Source: Methanomassiliicoccales archaeon
Lineage (GTDB): Archaea; Thermoplasmatota; Thermoplasmata; Methanomassiliicoccales; UBA472
Assembly (NCBI GenBank): GCA_038740345.1
Contig: JAVYMA010000002.1
Location: forward strand, 1-34,313
Direction of reading: 5' to 3'
DNA length: 34,313 nt
Part shown: piece by piece, positions 18,218-25,427 of the stretch
How the letters are laid out: each line of letters begins with the position of its first letter
Numbering within the stretch: the first letter of the stretch is position 1
Made by a program: the position numbers and the translations under genes
The notes under the pieces: model-generated
What the model saw: the letters and a program-made list of their open reading frames with translations, nothing else
Told to the model about the DNA's origin: nothing
The model's database searches: none

Positions 18218-19891
18218 TTAAGGGAGTTCTTGCATCTTCTCCCGAATCTCCTTGGCAACACGTTCTGGATCCTTATAATAGCCGGAGATGACTTTTGCCA
18301 CCTGGCGATAATTATCGAATCCAGCCTTCTTCATGTATTCTAATATGTCCACTCGCCGTTTGATCTCTCGCTCCATCTCCCTCGGCGACCAATTCCGTAT
18401 GGTACGAACTTTCTCATAAACATAAGAATGACCTGAATAGTTGAAGGTGTCATCCGCTGGGTTCCAGGTGTAAACAGAATTGGTTATCAGCTCTCCTGTC
18501 TCAGGGTCCATGCCGACGATTTCCGTGAGCGATTTCACGCGTCTGGTCATCTTCGTTCCCACCTTCACTTGCGCTTGCAGCAAAACGATGTCTAGGGCGG
18601 TCATGAGTGCGCGCGGGAGATTGATGGGGTCATTCTCCATTCTATGGACCATGGCCTGCACATCCTCAGCATGGAAGGTGGAATAAGCAGTCTTTCCTGT
18701 GGCCATGGCTTGGAATACCACATAGGCCTCTTTACCTCTGACCTCCCCTACCATCAGATACTGGGGCCTTTGGCGAAGGGCAGCAGTAAGCAGCTCGAAC
18801 ATATCAATCGTGCCAGCAGAAGAGGATTTCCTACCCCCGAACCCCTCTCTGGTGAGTGAAGGTATCCAGTTCTCATGGGGAAGGTTCAGTTCTCGAGTAT
18901 CCTCTATGCTGACGATCTTCATTTGGGGAGGGATGAACAGAAGGACAGCGTTTAGGGTGGTGGTCTTACCTGAAGCCGTACCTCCACAGACCAGCATGGA
19001 GCTGCCGTATTCTGTGGCCGTCCAGAGATAAGCCATCATATCCGTGCTCATGGTCTTGAACTTGAGCAGGTCGATGGGGGTAAAGGGGTTCTCTTTGAAT
19101 CGTCGGATGGTGAAGCTCGATCCTCTCTTGGTCACATGCTTACCAAGTGTGGCATTCAATCTAGATCCATCCGGTATGGTGGCGTCCAACAGTGGATCTG
19201 CCACCGAGATGTGCTTGCCACACTTCTGCGCTAACCAGACCACATAAGAGTCTAGGTCCAGCTCGTTTTCGAACTTGACATTAGAGCGTATAGATCCATA
19301 TTTCCTATGGAATATGTAAAGGGGGATGCCGACACCATCACAGGAACAATCCTCCACGTTCGGGTCAATCATCATAACGTCGATGACCCCATAGCCTATG
19401 AAATCGCGGCGAAGGTAATAGAAGATCCTTTCTTTCGAAATTGGGTTGAGATTGATATTCATGCTTCGCATGAGCTGGTCGGTAGCCTCCCGCAATATCG
19501 ACTCCTTCCCCTTCACATCCTCACTCTGAGCCAAATTCAACGTCATTACCAGTGCTTGCTTTAAAATGGTAAGAAGCTCTTTCTCGTCTTCTGTCAGTTG
19601 TGGCTCTATCACCTCATACGTGTATTCAGAACTTACATTGTCATAGAGGATTCTCACATAAGTGTAAGGAGGAGTAATCTGAGCCACTTCCACTTCTTCC
19701 ACATTAGGATCCTCGATATGGGGGATCTCGGTTATAGACAACGACTCTCCTGTAGAGGTCTTTGCAGGCATGCGCACCCTGATAGGGCGATTCCTGATGC
19801 GGAGCAAGAGTTTCTGATAGCCAGATAGAAGGTCCACTCCACCACGTTCCTGAACTGCTCTTGCCCCTTGCTCTTCGCTGCTTGCCGCCAT
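18218..19891 (-). CDS. Type II/IV secretion-type ATPase (second copy), Tad/archaellum-like
   Basis: A hexameric motor ATPase of the GspE/TadA/FlaI superfamily that powers pilus assembly. 557 residues. After an N-terminal regulatory region come the YxxRRDFIGYGVID segment, Walker A GGTASGKTTT near residues 302-310, the aspartate box VSIEDTRELNLPHENW, Walker B YLMVGEVRGKE, and the histidine box STFHAED. The start ATG at 19891 has GGAGG about 8 nt upstream, overlapping the end of the TadC-like gene, which indicates coupling. It is clearly paralogous to the ATPase at 21850-23601, sharing both order and motifs along the whole length. It is the last pilus gene of the operon. I infer that it drives either the opposite movement or a second subunit set. 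Confidence 0.92.
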   Translation of the reverse strand: MAASSEEQGARAVQERGGVDLLSGYQKLLLRIRNRPIRVRMPAKTSTGESLSITEIPHIEDPNVEEVEVAQITPPYTYVRILYDNVSSEYTYEVIEPQLTEDEKELLTILKQALVMTLNLAQSEDVKGKESILREATDQLMRSMNINLNPISKERIFYYLRRDFIGYGVIDVMMIDPNVEDCSCDGVGIPLYIFHRKYGSIRSNVKFENELDLDSYVVWLAQKCGKHISVADPLLDATIPDGSRLNATLGKHVTKRGSSFTIRRFKENPFTPIDLLKFKTMSTDMMAYLWTATEYGSSMLVCGGTASGKTTTLNAVLLFIPPQMKIVSIEDTRELNLPHENWIPSLTREGFGGRKSSSAGTIDMFELLTAALRQRPQYLMVGEVRGKEAYVVFQAMATGKTAYSTFHAEDVQAMVHRMENDPINLPRALMTALDIVLLQAQVKVGTKMTRRVKSLTEIVGMDPETGELITNSVYTWNPADDTFNYSGHSYVYEKVRTIRNWSPREMEREIKRRVDILEYMKKAGFDNYRQVAKVISGYYKDPERVAKEIREKMQELP

Positions 19892-19895
19892 CTTC

Positions 19896-20810
19896 TCAGC
19901 CTCCGATTACTCTGGTACCTATCAGCCCTATCAGCAGCATTATGAAGCTGTGCCTCATCCCATTCGCGATCCTTCCGTCTTGGAGCACTCCTGCAAGAAT
20001 GCCGTCCCCAAAGGCATGTATGACTACCGAAACGATGAAGATCAATTGTATGGTTGGGATTACTTCCGTTTGTATGCTCACAGGTAGCGACGATGCCCCT
20101 CCAGTTTGCGCCATGCCGGTAGTGATGGAGGTACCTGCCTCCACCATCTTAGGCAGGAAGGTAACATTGAGAATGAAAATGGTGGCAATGAATACGATGA
20201 AGGAAACGTAAATCACGACCGTGTAGGTAGCCATGGCAATGCGTCTCTCGTCCTCGGAGAGCATGACTTCTCTGGCGTCATGCGCTACCATGGTCAGGAC
20301 ATCAGCCACATTTCCCCCCGCATCGTTGGCCTTGATGATTATAGACATCATACGGTTGGTCAAAGGTGTGTTGACTCGCTCTGCGAAAAGTCGCATTGCC
20401 TCCGCGGCCGGTACCCCCCAATCGATTTGCGCCGCCATTCTCCTTATCTCTGGCGTCAGGCCTCCATACCTTCCACGCGATGATACCTTCACGGCTTCAG
20501 CGAGCGTCATGCCGAATCTGCCAGCTTCGGCCACATCGCGCAGGAAATCAGGTAGACGGGACTCTATCTCCTTTATCTTCTTATGTTTATAAGTGGCATA
20601 GAAACCATAAGGGCCGCATATGGCCATTAGACCAATGGCAACGTAATCGATCCAAAGGAGTCCTGTTTGCAATCCGCCTATGGCGTCCAAGGCTCCAATT
20701 AAGAAGAAAACTGCGCCTACTGCCAAGCCACCATAGAGAAGCAGCTTGGAATAGTCCTTTTTCCTCTTGGTCAATTCCCGCATGTCTAATATCTCTTCCT
20801 TCTTTGCCAT
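19896..20810 (-). CDS. Pilus platform membrane protein, TadC-like (T2SS F family)
   Basis: 304 residues of the GspF/TadC/FlaJ type, an inner-membrane platform on which the ATPase acts. Two N-terminal membrane helices (about residues 22-75) are followed by a cytoplasmic helical domain with FLRDVAEAGRFGMTLAEAV and WGVPAAEAM, the typical T2SSF motif, then NDAGGNVADVL. Three C-terminal hydrophobic segments run from about residue 195 to the end. The ATG has GGTGG 4 nt upstream. It begins 9 nt after the TadB-like gene and ends 4 nt before the second ATPase gene. Together with the TadB-like protein it probably forms a heteromeric platform, as in Tad and Epd pili, where the two halves of FlaJ are separate proteins. 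Confidence 0.88.
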   Translation of the reverse strand: MAKKEEILDMRELTKRKKDYSKLLLYGGLAVGAVFFLIGALDAIGGLQTGLLWIDYVAIGLMAICGPYGFYATYKHKKIKEIESRLPDFLRDVAEAGRFGMTLAEAVKVSSRGRYGGLTPEIRRMAAQIDWGVPAAEAMRLFAERVNTPLTNRMMSIIIKANDAGGNVADVLTMVAHDAREVMLSEDERRIAMATYTVVIYVSFIVFIATIFILNVTFLPKMVEAGTSITTGMAQTGGASSLPVSIQTEVIPTIQLIFIVSVVIHAFGDGILAGVLQDGRIANGMRHSFIMLLIGLIGTRVIGG

Positions 20811-20819
20811 GGCACCACC

Positions 20820-21860
20820 TTACATGGAAGACTCCTTGGTCGAGTTCCAGATGAAGAAAATGAAACCGAACTGCGAGATCGGCACCATCAAGAGCACCAC
20901 CATCCAGAGAAGCATCACAGTGAAACTGGCGCTCCCCCCTCCTCCAGGGACTATAGCCATGATAGCCATGATGACGATTAGGAACAAGGGAAATGCTACC
21001 ACCACCGTGACGAACGACTCTGCCATTAGCCCTAGTGTTTCCAGCTGAGAGCGCATTTCAAGCTTTGCCTCTTTCTCGAACTGTTCCGCCTTCTGCAGGA
21101 AATAAGGTTTCAATTGCCCTCCTGATGTTGAAGTCGTCACCACTCCTTGTAGGAATTCTTGGAACTTAGAGGACGGAGTCCTCTGCGCGGCTTTACTTAT
21201 GGCAGTAAGTATGTCTATGCCGAGCAGCTCCGTGTCTCTGGTTATCCATTCAGCTTCGTTCTTTATCTCCCCATAGATATCCTGTCGCGAGAGCTCTTTG
21301 AAAATGACGTCAACGTTAACATCAGCTGAAGCCATGGCAGATATAAAGCTCATGGCGGCTCCGATCCTTTTGTCGATATCTCTAGCTCGAGCCTTCGCTT
21401 TGCTCCCTGGGCTAGAGATCAGGATCATATACGTCATCAGGGGAGGCAACATCACAATCATCACAGAGAATATGAGAACGAAGGCTGCATCAATCCCTAG
21501 CAAAGCTACGAATGTAGCCCCTAGGGTTATGGCAATCACAGCAGCAATCATGCCTACTAATATGGTCGTCATCCAAACATAGGCCATATATTCTTCAGGG
21601 CGCATACGCATGTGCGCCTGTAGGAGTGAAAGCTCGAGTTTAGGATTGGGCTTGGCTCTCATCTTCACCATTCTGCCTAGCGTGCGCCAGCAAAATTGCT
21701 GGTATTTTGTTAGCTTAACATATTCTGGCACGGCACCCTCTGGCAGCTTGATTAGATGAGGTCCGAAGTGTAAAGGCTCCTCCTCTGAAGTCTTGGTTTT
21801 CAAATAGCGCTTTTTGGACGATTCCAATCGAGCAAAAATATCAGAGACTTCAGGCGCCAA
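20820..21860 (-). CDS. Pilus platform membrane protein, TadB-like (T2SS F family)
   Basis: 346 residues. The N-terminal 90 residues are soluble. Two or three membrane helices follow at about 93-155, then the T2SSF domain (DIDKRIGAAMSFISAMASADVNV and EFLQGVVTTSTSGGQLKPYF), and two or three C-terminal helices, one containing a Gly-rich turn (PGGGGS). The start is a TTG at 21860 that overlaps the last 11 nt of the upstream ATPase gene. A G-rich tract 9 nt before it can serve as ribosome-binding site, and no ATG lies nearby in frame. The overlap argues for translational coupling with the ATPase. It is the partner of the TadC-like protein encoded immediately downstream. Confidence 0.87.
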   Translation of the reverse strand: MAPEVSDIFARLESSKKRYLKTKTSEEEPLHFGPHLIKLPEGAVPEYVKLTKYQQFCWRTLGRMVKMRAKPNPKLELSLLQAHMRMRPEEYMAYVWMTTILVGMIAAVIAITLGATFVALLGIDAAFVLIFSVMIVMLPPLMTYMILISSPGSKAKARARDIDKRIGAAMSFISAMASADVNVDVIFKELSRQDIYGEIKNEAEWITRDTELLGIDILTAISKAAQRTPSSKFQEFLQGVVTTSTSGGQLKPYFLQKAEQFEKEAKLEMRSQLETLGLMAESFVTVVVAFPLFLIVIMAIMAIVPGGGGSASFTVMLLWMVVLLMVPISQFGFIFFIWNSTKESSM

Positions 21861-23601
21861 CTTTTAAACCCCCCTCTTGCATTTCCTTGCGCACGCGCTC
21901 TATCGTTTTGTCTGGCTCTTTATAATATTGGTTTATCAGAGACCAGATCTTCCTATGGTCGGTCATGTCCTTGAATACCATATAGCGCACGATGTCTACC
22001 CTGCGTTCGAACTCGGCCATCATCTGCTCATGGGTCAAGGACTTCATCTCCATTATCTTGTCAAAAAGGAAAGAGTGGCCTTTGTAAAGGAACTTGTCCG
22101 TGGCCTGGTCCCATTCATATACGGTGTTGGTGATGAGCTCATTGGTCTCTGGCTCGAATCCTACTATTTCTATGACTTGCTTAATCCTTCTAGCAAGTTC
22201 AGTACCTACTCTAACATGGGTTTGTATGATCACGTTGCGTAGCGCTGTCAGCAATATCCTAGGACAGTTAATTGGAGGGTTTTCAAGTCTGTTGACCATG
22301 CTCTTCACGGAATCAGCGTGCATGGTAGAATAGGTGGTATGTCCGGTGGCCATGGCTTGGAACATGATGTAAGTCTCTTTGCCGCGAACCTCTCCCACTA
22401 TGATGTAGTTCGGCCTTTGCCTCAGGGCAGCCCTTACCAGATCATACATGTCTATCTCTCCCGCGGCCTTGCCTCCTACATCCTTCTCCCCCACTCCAGT
22501 TCGCGTGGTACCGGGAATCCAGTTCTCATGGGGAAGGTTAATCTCTCTGGTATCCTCCATGGTGACGATCTTCGCCCCTGGTGGGATGAACAAGGCTATG
22601 GAGTTTAGCGTGGCCGTCTTGCCTGAGGCCGTGCCTCCCGCTATAATCGCAGATTCGCCATGCTCCACAGCTATCCAGAAATAAGCTACCATTTCCGGGC
22701 TTGCCGTCCCGAATTTTATGAGGTCAACGGGTGTAAAAGGCTTCTCCTTGAAGCGGCGGATGGTAAAAGTTCCTCCGCGAGTGGTTACTTCTCGAGAATA
22801 TGTGGCTTGAACACGATGTCCTTCTGGCGTGGTACCGTCTAATATGGGATTGGACACAGAGATCTGTTTTCCACACCTTTGTGCCAGGGCTACAACGAAG
22901 GAATTAAGGGAATCCTCATCCGCGAATTTCAATTGGGTGCGTATACTCTCGTATTTACGATGGAATAGGAATAGCGGTACGCCCACGCCATCGCAAGAAA
23001 TGTCTTCCACATTCTCATCGCGCATAAGAGGATCGATTGGTCCGTAACCCACGAAATCTCTTATGATGTAATAACCAATCTTTTTCCTGGTGATCTGGTC
23101 CACACGCATCCCGCGCGTTTCGAAGAAGGAGTCCACCGCCTCTCGCAAGTATTTGTCCTTGTCCAATTGGGTAAGCTTCTCCCATTCATACCCTAAGGTA
23201 CGCTCTAGAGTATCCTTTACTAGCTTCAGCAGCTTCTCCTCTTCCTCGCTCAGCTTAGGCTCGATGGTTTCCAGCAGGTACTCTGAGTTCTCATTGTTGA
23301 AAGTGACTCTAATGTAGCTGAAAGGTTCATTCACAGGGTAGATGTCCGCCAGTTCTATGTTGGGGTTCTCGATCTTAGGTATCTCCGTGATTACCGAACC
23401 TTTTCCCTTAGACCAATCAATTCTCTCTTGGATTTTTCCTGCTGGTAATCGTACCATGGCCCCTTTCCTAGGCGATAGGCGAAGTAGGAACTTGTAATAG
23501 GAATCCCGAAGCTTGTTGGATTTGACCTTGTCCTCCTCTTGCGCTGAACCAGTCTCTACCTGACTCGCACCTCCGACCATGTCCTTCTTTAAGTTTTTCA
23601 T
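21850..23601 (-). CDS. Type II/IV secretion-type ATPase (first copy), Tad/archaellum-like
   Basis: A motor ATPase of the TadA/FlaI superfamily, about 583 residues. It has RKKIGYYIIRDFVGYGPIDP, Walker A GGTASGKTAT near residues 323-331, the aspartate box MEDTREINLPHENW, Walker B YIIVGEVRGKE and the histidine box STMHADS. Compared with the second copy it carries a longer Gly/Lys-containing loop after the aspartate box (GVGEKDVGGKAAGE). The ATG at 23601 is chosen because GGTG ends 5 nt before it. A GTG at 23607 would add two residues. It follows the pilin-like gene by 15 nt. Having two nearly colinear ATPases in one small operon is unusual and is listed as a finding. Confidence 0.93.
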   Translation of the reverse strand: MKNLKKDMVGGASQVETGSAQEEDKVKSNKLRDSYYKFLLRLSPRKGAMVRLPAGKIQERIDWSKGKGSVITEIPKIENPNIELADIYPVNEPFSYIRVTFNNENSEYLLETIEPKLSEEEEKLLKLVKDTLERTLGYEWEKLTQLDKDKYLREAVDSFFETRGMRVDQITRKKIGYYIIRDFVGYGPIDPLMRDENVEDISCDGVGVPLFLFHRKYESIRTQLKFADEDSLNSFVVALAQRCGKQISVSNPILDGTTPEGHRVQATYSREVTTRGGTFTIRRFKEKPFTPVDLIKFGTASPEMVAYFWIAVEHGESAIIAGGTASGKTATLNSIALFIPPGAKIVTMEDTREINLPHENWIPGTTRTGVGEKDVGGKAAGEIDMYDLVRAALRQRPNYIIVGEVRGKETYIMFQAMATGHTTYSTMHADSVKSMVNRLENPPINCPRILLTALRNVIIQTHVRVGTELARRIKQVIEIVGFEPETNELITNTVYEWDQATDKFLYKGHSFLFDKIMEMKSLTHEQMMAEFERRVDIVRYMVFKDMTDHRKIWSLINQYYKEPDKTIERVRKEMQEGGLKVGA

Positions 23602-23616
23602 ATGCACACCTTCGCC

Positions 23617-24543
23617 TCAAGACATCTGCAGCGCCACCTGAACTACGGCCCGACTCAAAGAGAAATTACCCGCTCCTAATATTTTCAAGGTGACATTGTT
23701 GGAGGATTTGGAAAGTTGGTAGTCGCTGTTCTCTGCCATATTCTGGATATTCTCGATATAGGATTGGAGATAGCTATACCAAGCATCTGCATTCAAAGTC
23801 TTGAATTCAAAAACGACTGCACCATCGATCTGATAGGCCTGAGAATCGAAATGAATCAAATCTATATTCAGGCCTGCACTTGAGGTCCCGGCCACACTGC
23901 CATTACGCCCGATAAAATCCACTTGAGTGAAGCTTATCTCCACCTTAGAGGTGGCTAAAGGTTTGTCCAGGTTGAAGCTGGGAAATGCGCGAACGGTCTG
24001 ACCATCCTCTTGACGAATCAATATGGCACCATTCTCATACGTCACCCACTGTTGGACATAATAGCGATTAGGGGCGTAGAACATTATCATACCACCCCCT
24101 AATTGATCGTAAAGTATGCTTGACGTGCCTATGGTATAATTGAATTTGATCCTAAGGCTGCTTTCTCCAATGGTGAAAGGGCTATAACTGAGAACACCAG
24201 CAGTAGGAGCTGCGAATACGGGTATGCCATCAGCCCCCAGATCCACGGGCTGATACATATTCAGATCGCTCATCCCAGAGATCCGTGCCCCAAGACTGAG
24301 CATGTCCACCTTGCTCTTCAACTCCCCAAATTGGTTGACCACAGTGTTCATGTGGTTCCTCTCATTATCTATCATCCAGACTGGTATGTATGAATTAGTA
24401 AAAAGGGTAAGAAAGGTTAAGAACACGAGAAGAGCCATTATGGTACCGACCGTCGATGCCACTCCTCTTTCATCACGATCCCGCTTTAAAAAGCGGCTTA
24501 CATCCGTATTTTTCCATATATTTCGCTTGGGGCGCTCGAGCAT
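23617..24543 (-). CDS. Archaeal pilin-like secreted/membrane protein
   Basis: 308 residues. After about 26 hydrophilic, basic residues comes DERGVASTVGTIMALLVFLT, which resembles the archaeal type IV pilin N-terminal motif (RG followed by V-S-x-x-G-x-I and a hydrophobic helix, residues about 29-52). The rest is a beta-rich extracellular region with N-x-S/T sites and an ending (SLSRAVVQVALQMS) compatible with a packed strand. No peptidase gene is seen in the window. As first gene of the operon, under its own TATA box, it probably encodes the main or minor fibre subunit or an assembly-priming protein. At about 300 residues it is longer than a typical major pilin, so a minor pilin or adhesin is possible. 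Confidence 0.7.
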   Translation of the reverse strand: MLERPKRNIWKNTDVSRFLKRDRDERGVASTVGTIMALLVFLTFLTLFTNSYIPVWMIDNERNHMNTVVNQFGELKSKVDMLSLGARISGMSDLNMYQPVDLGADGIPVFAAPTAGVLSYSPFTIGESSLRIKFNYTIGTSSILYDQLGGGMIMFYAPNRYYVQQWVTYENGAILIRQEDGQTVRAFPSFNLDKPLATSKVEISFTQVDFIGRNGSVAGTSSAGLNIDLIHFDSQAYQIDGAVVFEFKTLNADAWYSYLQSYIENIQNMAENSDYQLSKSSNNVTLKILGAGNFSLSRAVVQVALQMS

Positions 24544-24590
24544 ACCTTGACCAGTCCCCCAACCAGCCTGGGATAATTGACGTTTTAAAG

Positions 24591-24600
24591 AATATATAAA
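24591..24600 (-). promoter_or_regulatory. TATA box of the pilus operon
   Basis: On the minus strand, TTTATATATT preceded by ACG lies about 50 nt before the pilin-like ATG. It would give a leader of about 20-25 nt and drive the five-gene operon. Confidence 0.55.
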
Positions 24601-24759
24601 CGTACTGCTGCCAGTATCATCTGGGAGGGGGTAAATATAAATTTATTGCAAGGATAAAGGGCGATTTGCCGGAATCGAGTAAGTCTTTCTAAAGTGACTA
24701 AGTATCGCTTCGCCTAGGTCTCCTAGCTCGTGATGTACTCGCGGTCGATCTCATGCAAT

Positions 24760-24769
24760 AAATTTAATA
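24760..24769 (+). promoter_or_regulatory. TATA-like box of tRNA-Phe
   Basis: AAATTTAATA is centred about 32 nt before tRNA-Phe. The stretch from the pilus promoter to here (about 24601-24755) contains another AT-rich TATA-like run (24632-24645), but I see no gene in it. Confidence 0.45.
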
Positions 24770-24796
24770 CAGTCCTTCCCTTTTCACGATAGGCCC

Positions 24797-24869
24797 GCCG
24801 CAGTAACTCAGCTGGGAGAGTGCAAGACTGAAGATCTTGAAGTCGCTGGTTCAAGTCCGGCCTGCGGCA
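24797..24869 (+). tRNA. tRNA-Phe(GAA)
   Basis: The acceptor GCCGCAG pairs with CTGCGGC. The D-stem is ACTC/GAGT. The anticodon stem CAAGA/TCTTG encloses loop CTGAAGA, giving anticodon GAA, which reads Phe codons. The T-arm is GCTGG-TTCAAGT-CCGGC and the discriminator is A. There is no intron, and CCA is not encoded (the next bases are CTT), unlike the tRNA-Thr in this window. Confidence 0.95.
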
Positions 24870-24885
24870 CTTTTCCTTTTCTCTT
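24870..24885 (+). terminator. T-rich terminator after tRNA-Phe
   Basis: CTTTTCCTTTTCTCTT directly follows the mature 3' end of the tRNA, the usual archaeal poly-T stop. Confidence 0.45.
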
Positions 24886-24949
24886 AAGGTTGCTGAAAAA
24901 TTCCACAAAATACTATTATTGAGCTGAACTATGAAGGGGAGGCATAATC

Positions 24950-25378
24950 ATGCAGGTCAGGAATTTCGAGATCTCAGTAATCGAAGCCAAGAGGTTCTCT
25001 AAGGCGGGAGAGAAGGTGACTAACATAAGAATAGATCACAATAGCGCCGTAACCCAGATCTCAAGAGGTCCGGATGGGACGGCGTTGGTGGATTACCGCT
25101 TTACATCCAATTACGCAGGCCTGGGCTTCATCAAGATTGAAGGTCAACTAGTCCTCCAAGGAGATGTGGAGCCATTGTTGGATGAATGGACCAAGAAAGG
25201 CTCAATGCCTCCTGAGTGGGCTAATCTGGTGCATAACACCGTGGTCCCTAATTGCATACCCACGGCCCTATTGGTAGCCAGGGATATCCGTCTCCCTCCG
25301 CCCGTGCCCATGCCCCACATCAACATCCAACAGCCGCAGCTTGCCAAGCGACCAAGTCCCAGTCCAGAGATAACCTAA
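24950..25378 (+). CDS. Conserved archaeal protein of unknown function, possibly SecB-like
   Basis: 142 residues. A strong ribosome-binding site (GGGGAGG, 6-7 nt before the ATG) fixes the start. The first 75 residues look like a small beta sheet (FEISVIEAKRFS, NIRIDHNSAVTQI, ALVDYRFTSNYAGLGFIKIEG), followed by an amphipathic helix containing PPEWANLVHN. A proline-rich tail begins RDIRLPPPVPMPHINI. The pattern of alternating strands, IDHN, FRFT-NY-G-GFI-IEG and LPPP-PLP resembles a conserved archaeal family with a SecB-like fold. I recognise the pattern only from memory and cannot confirm the link. There are no membrane segments or catalytic motifs. It stands alone between tRNA-Phe and a convergent gene. 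Confidence 0.75.
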   Translation: MQVRNFEISVIEAKRFSKAGEKVTNIRIDHNSAVTQISRGPDGTALVDYRFTSNYAGLGFIKIEGQLVLQGDVEPLLDEWTKKGSMPPEWANLVHNTVVPNCIPTALLVARDIRLPPPVPMPHINIQQPQLAKRPSPSPEIT

Positions 25379-25427
25379 TTTCCGCCTTAGGTTCTACAGG
25401 ACAGTTGGTGCAGTTCTAATTCTAGCA

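Noticed and set aside
24601-24755. Possible small RNA or gene between the pilus promoter and tRNA-Phe
   Set aside because: A TATA-like run is present at 24632-24645, but no ORF, tRNA fold or C/D-box pair could be supported downstream.
24723-24908. Minus-strand ORF of 61 codons across tRNA-Phe
   Set aside because: It is the antisense reading of the tRNA, which regularly gives a spurious RPDLNQR-like peptide. There is no independent support.
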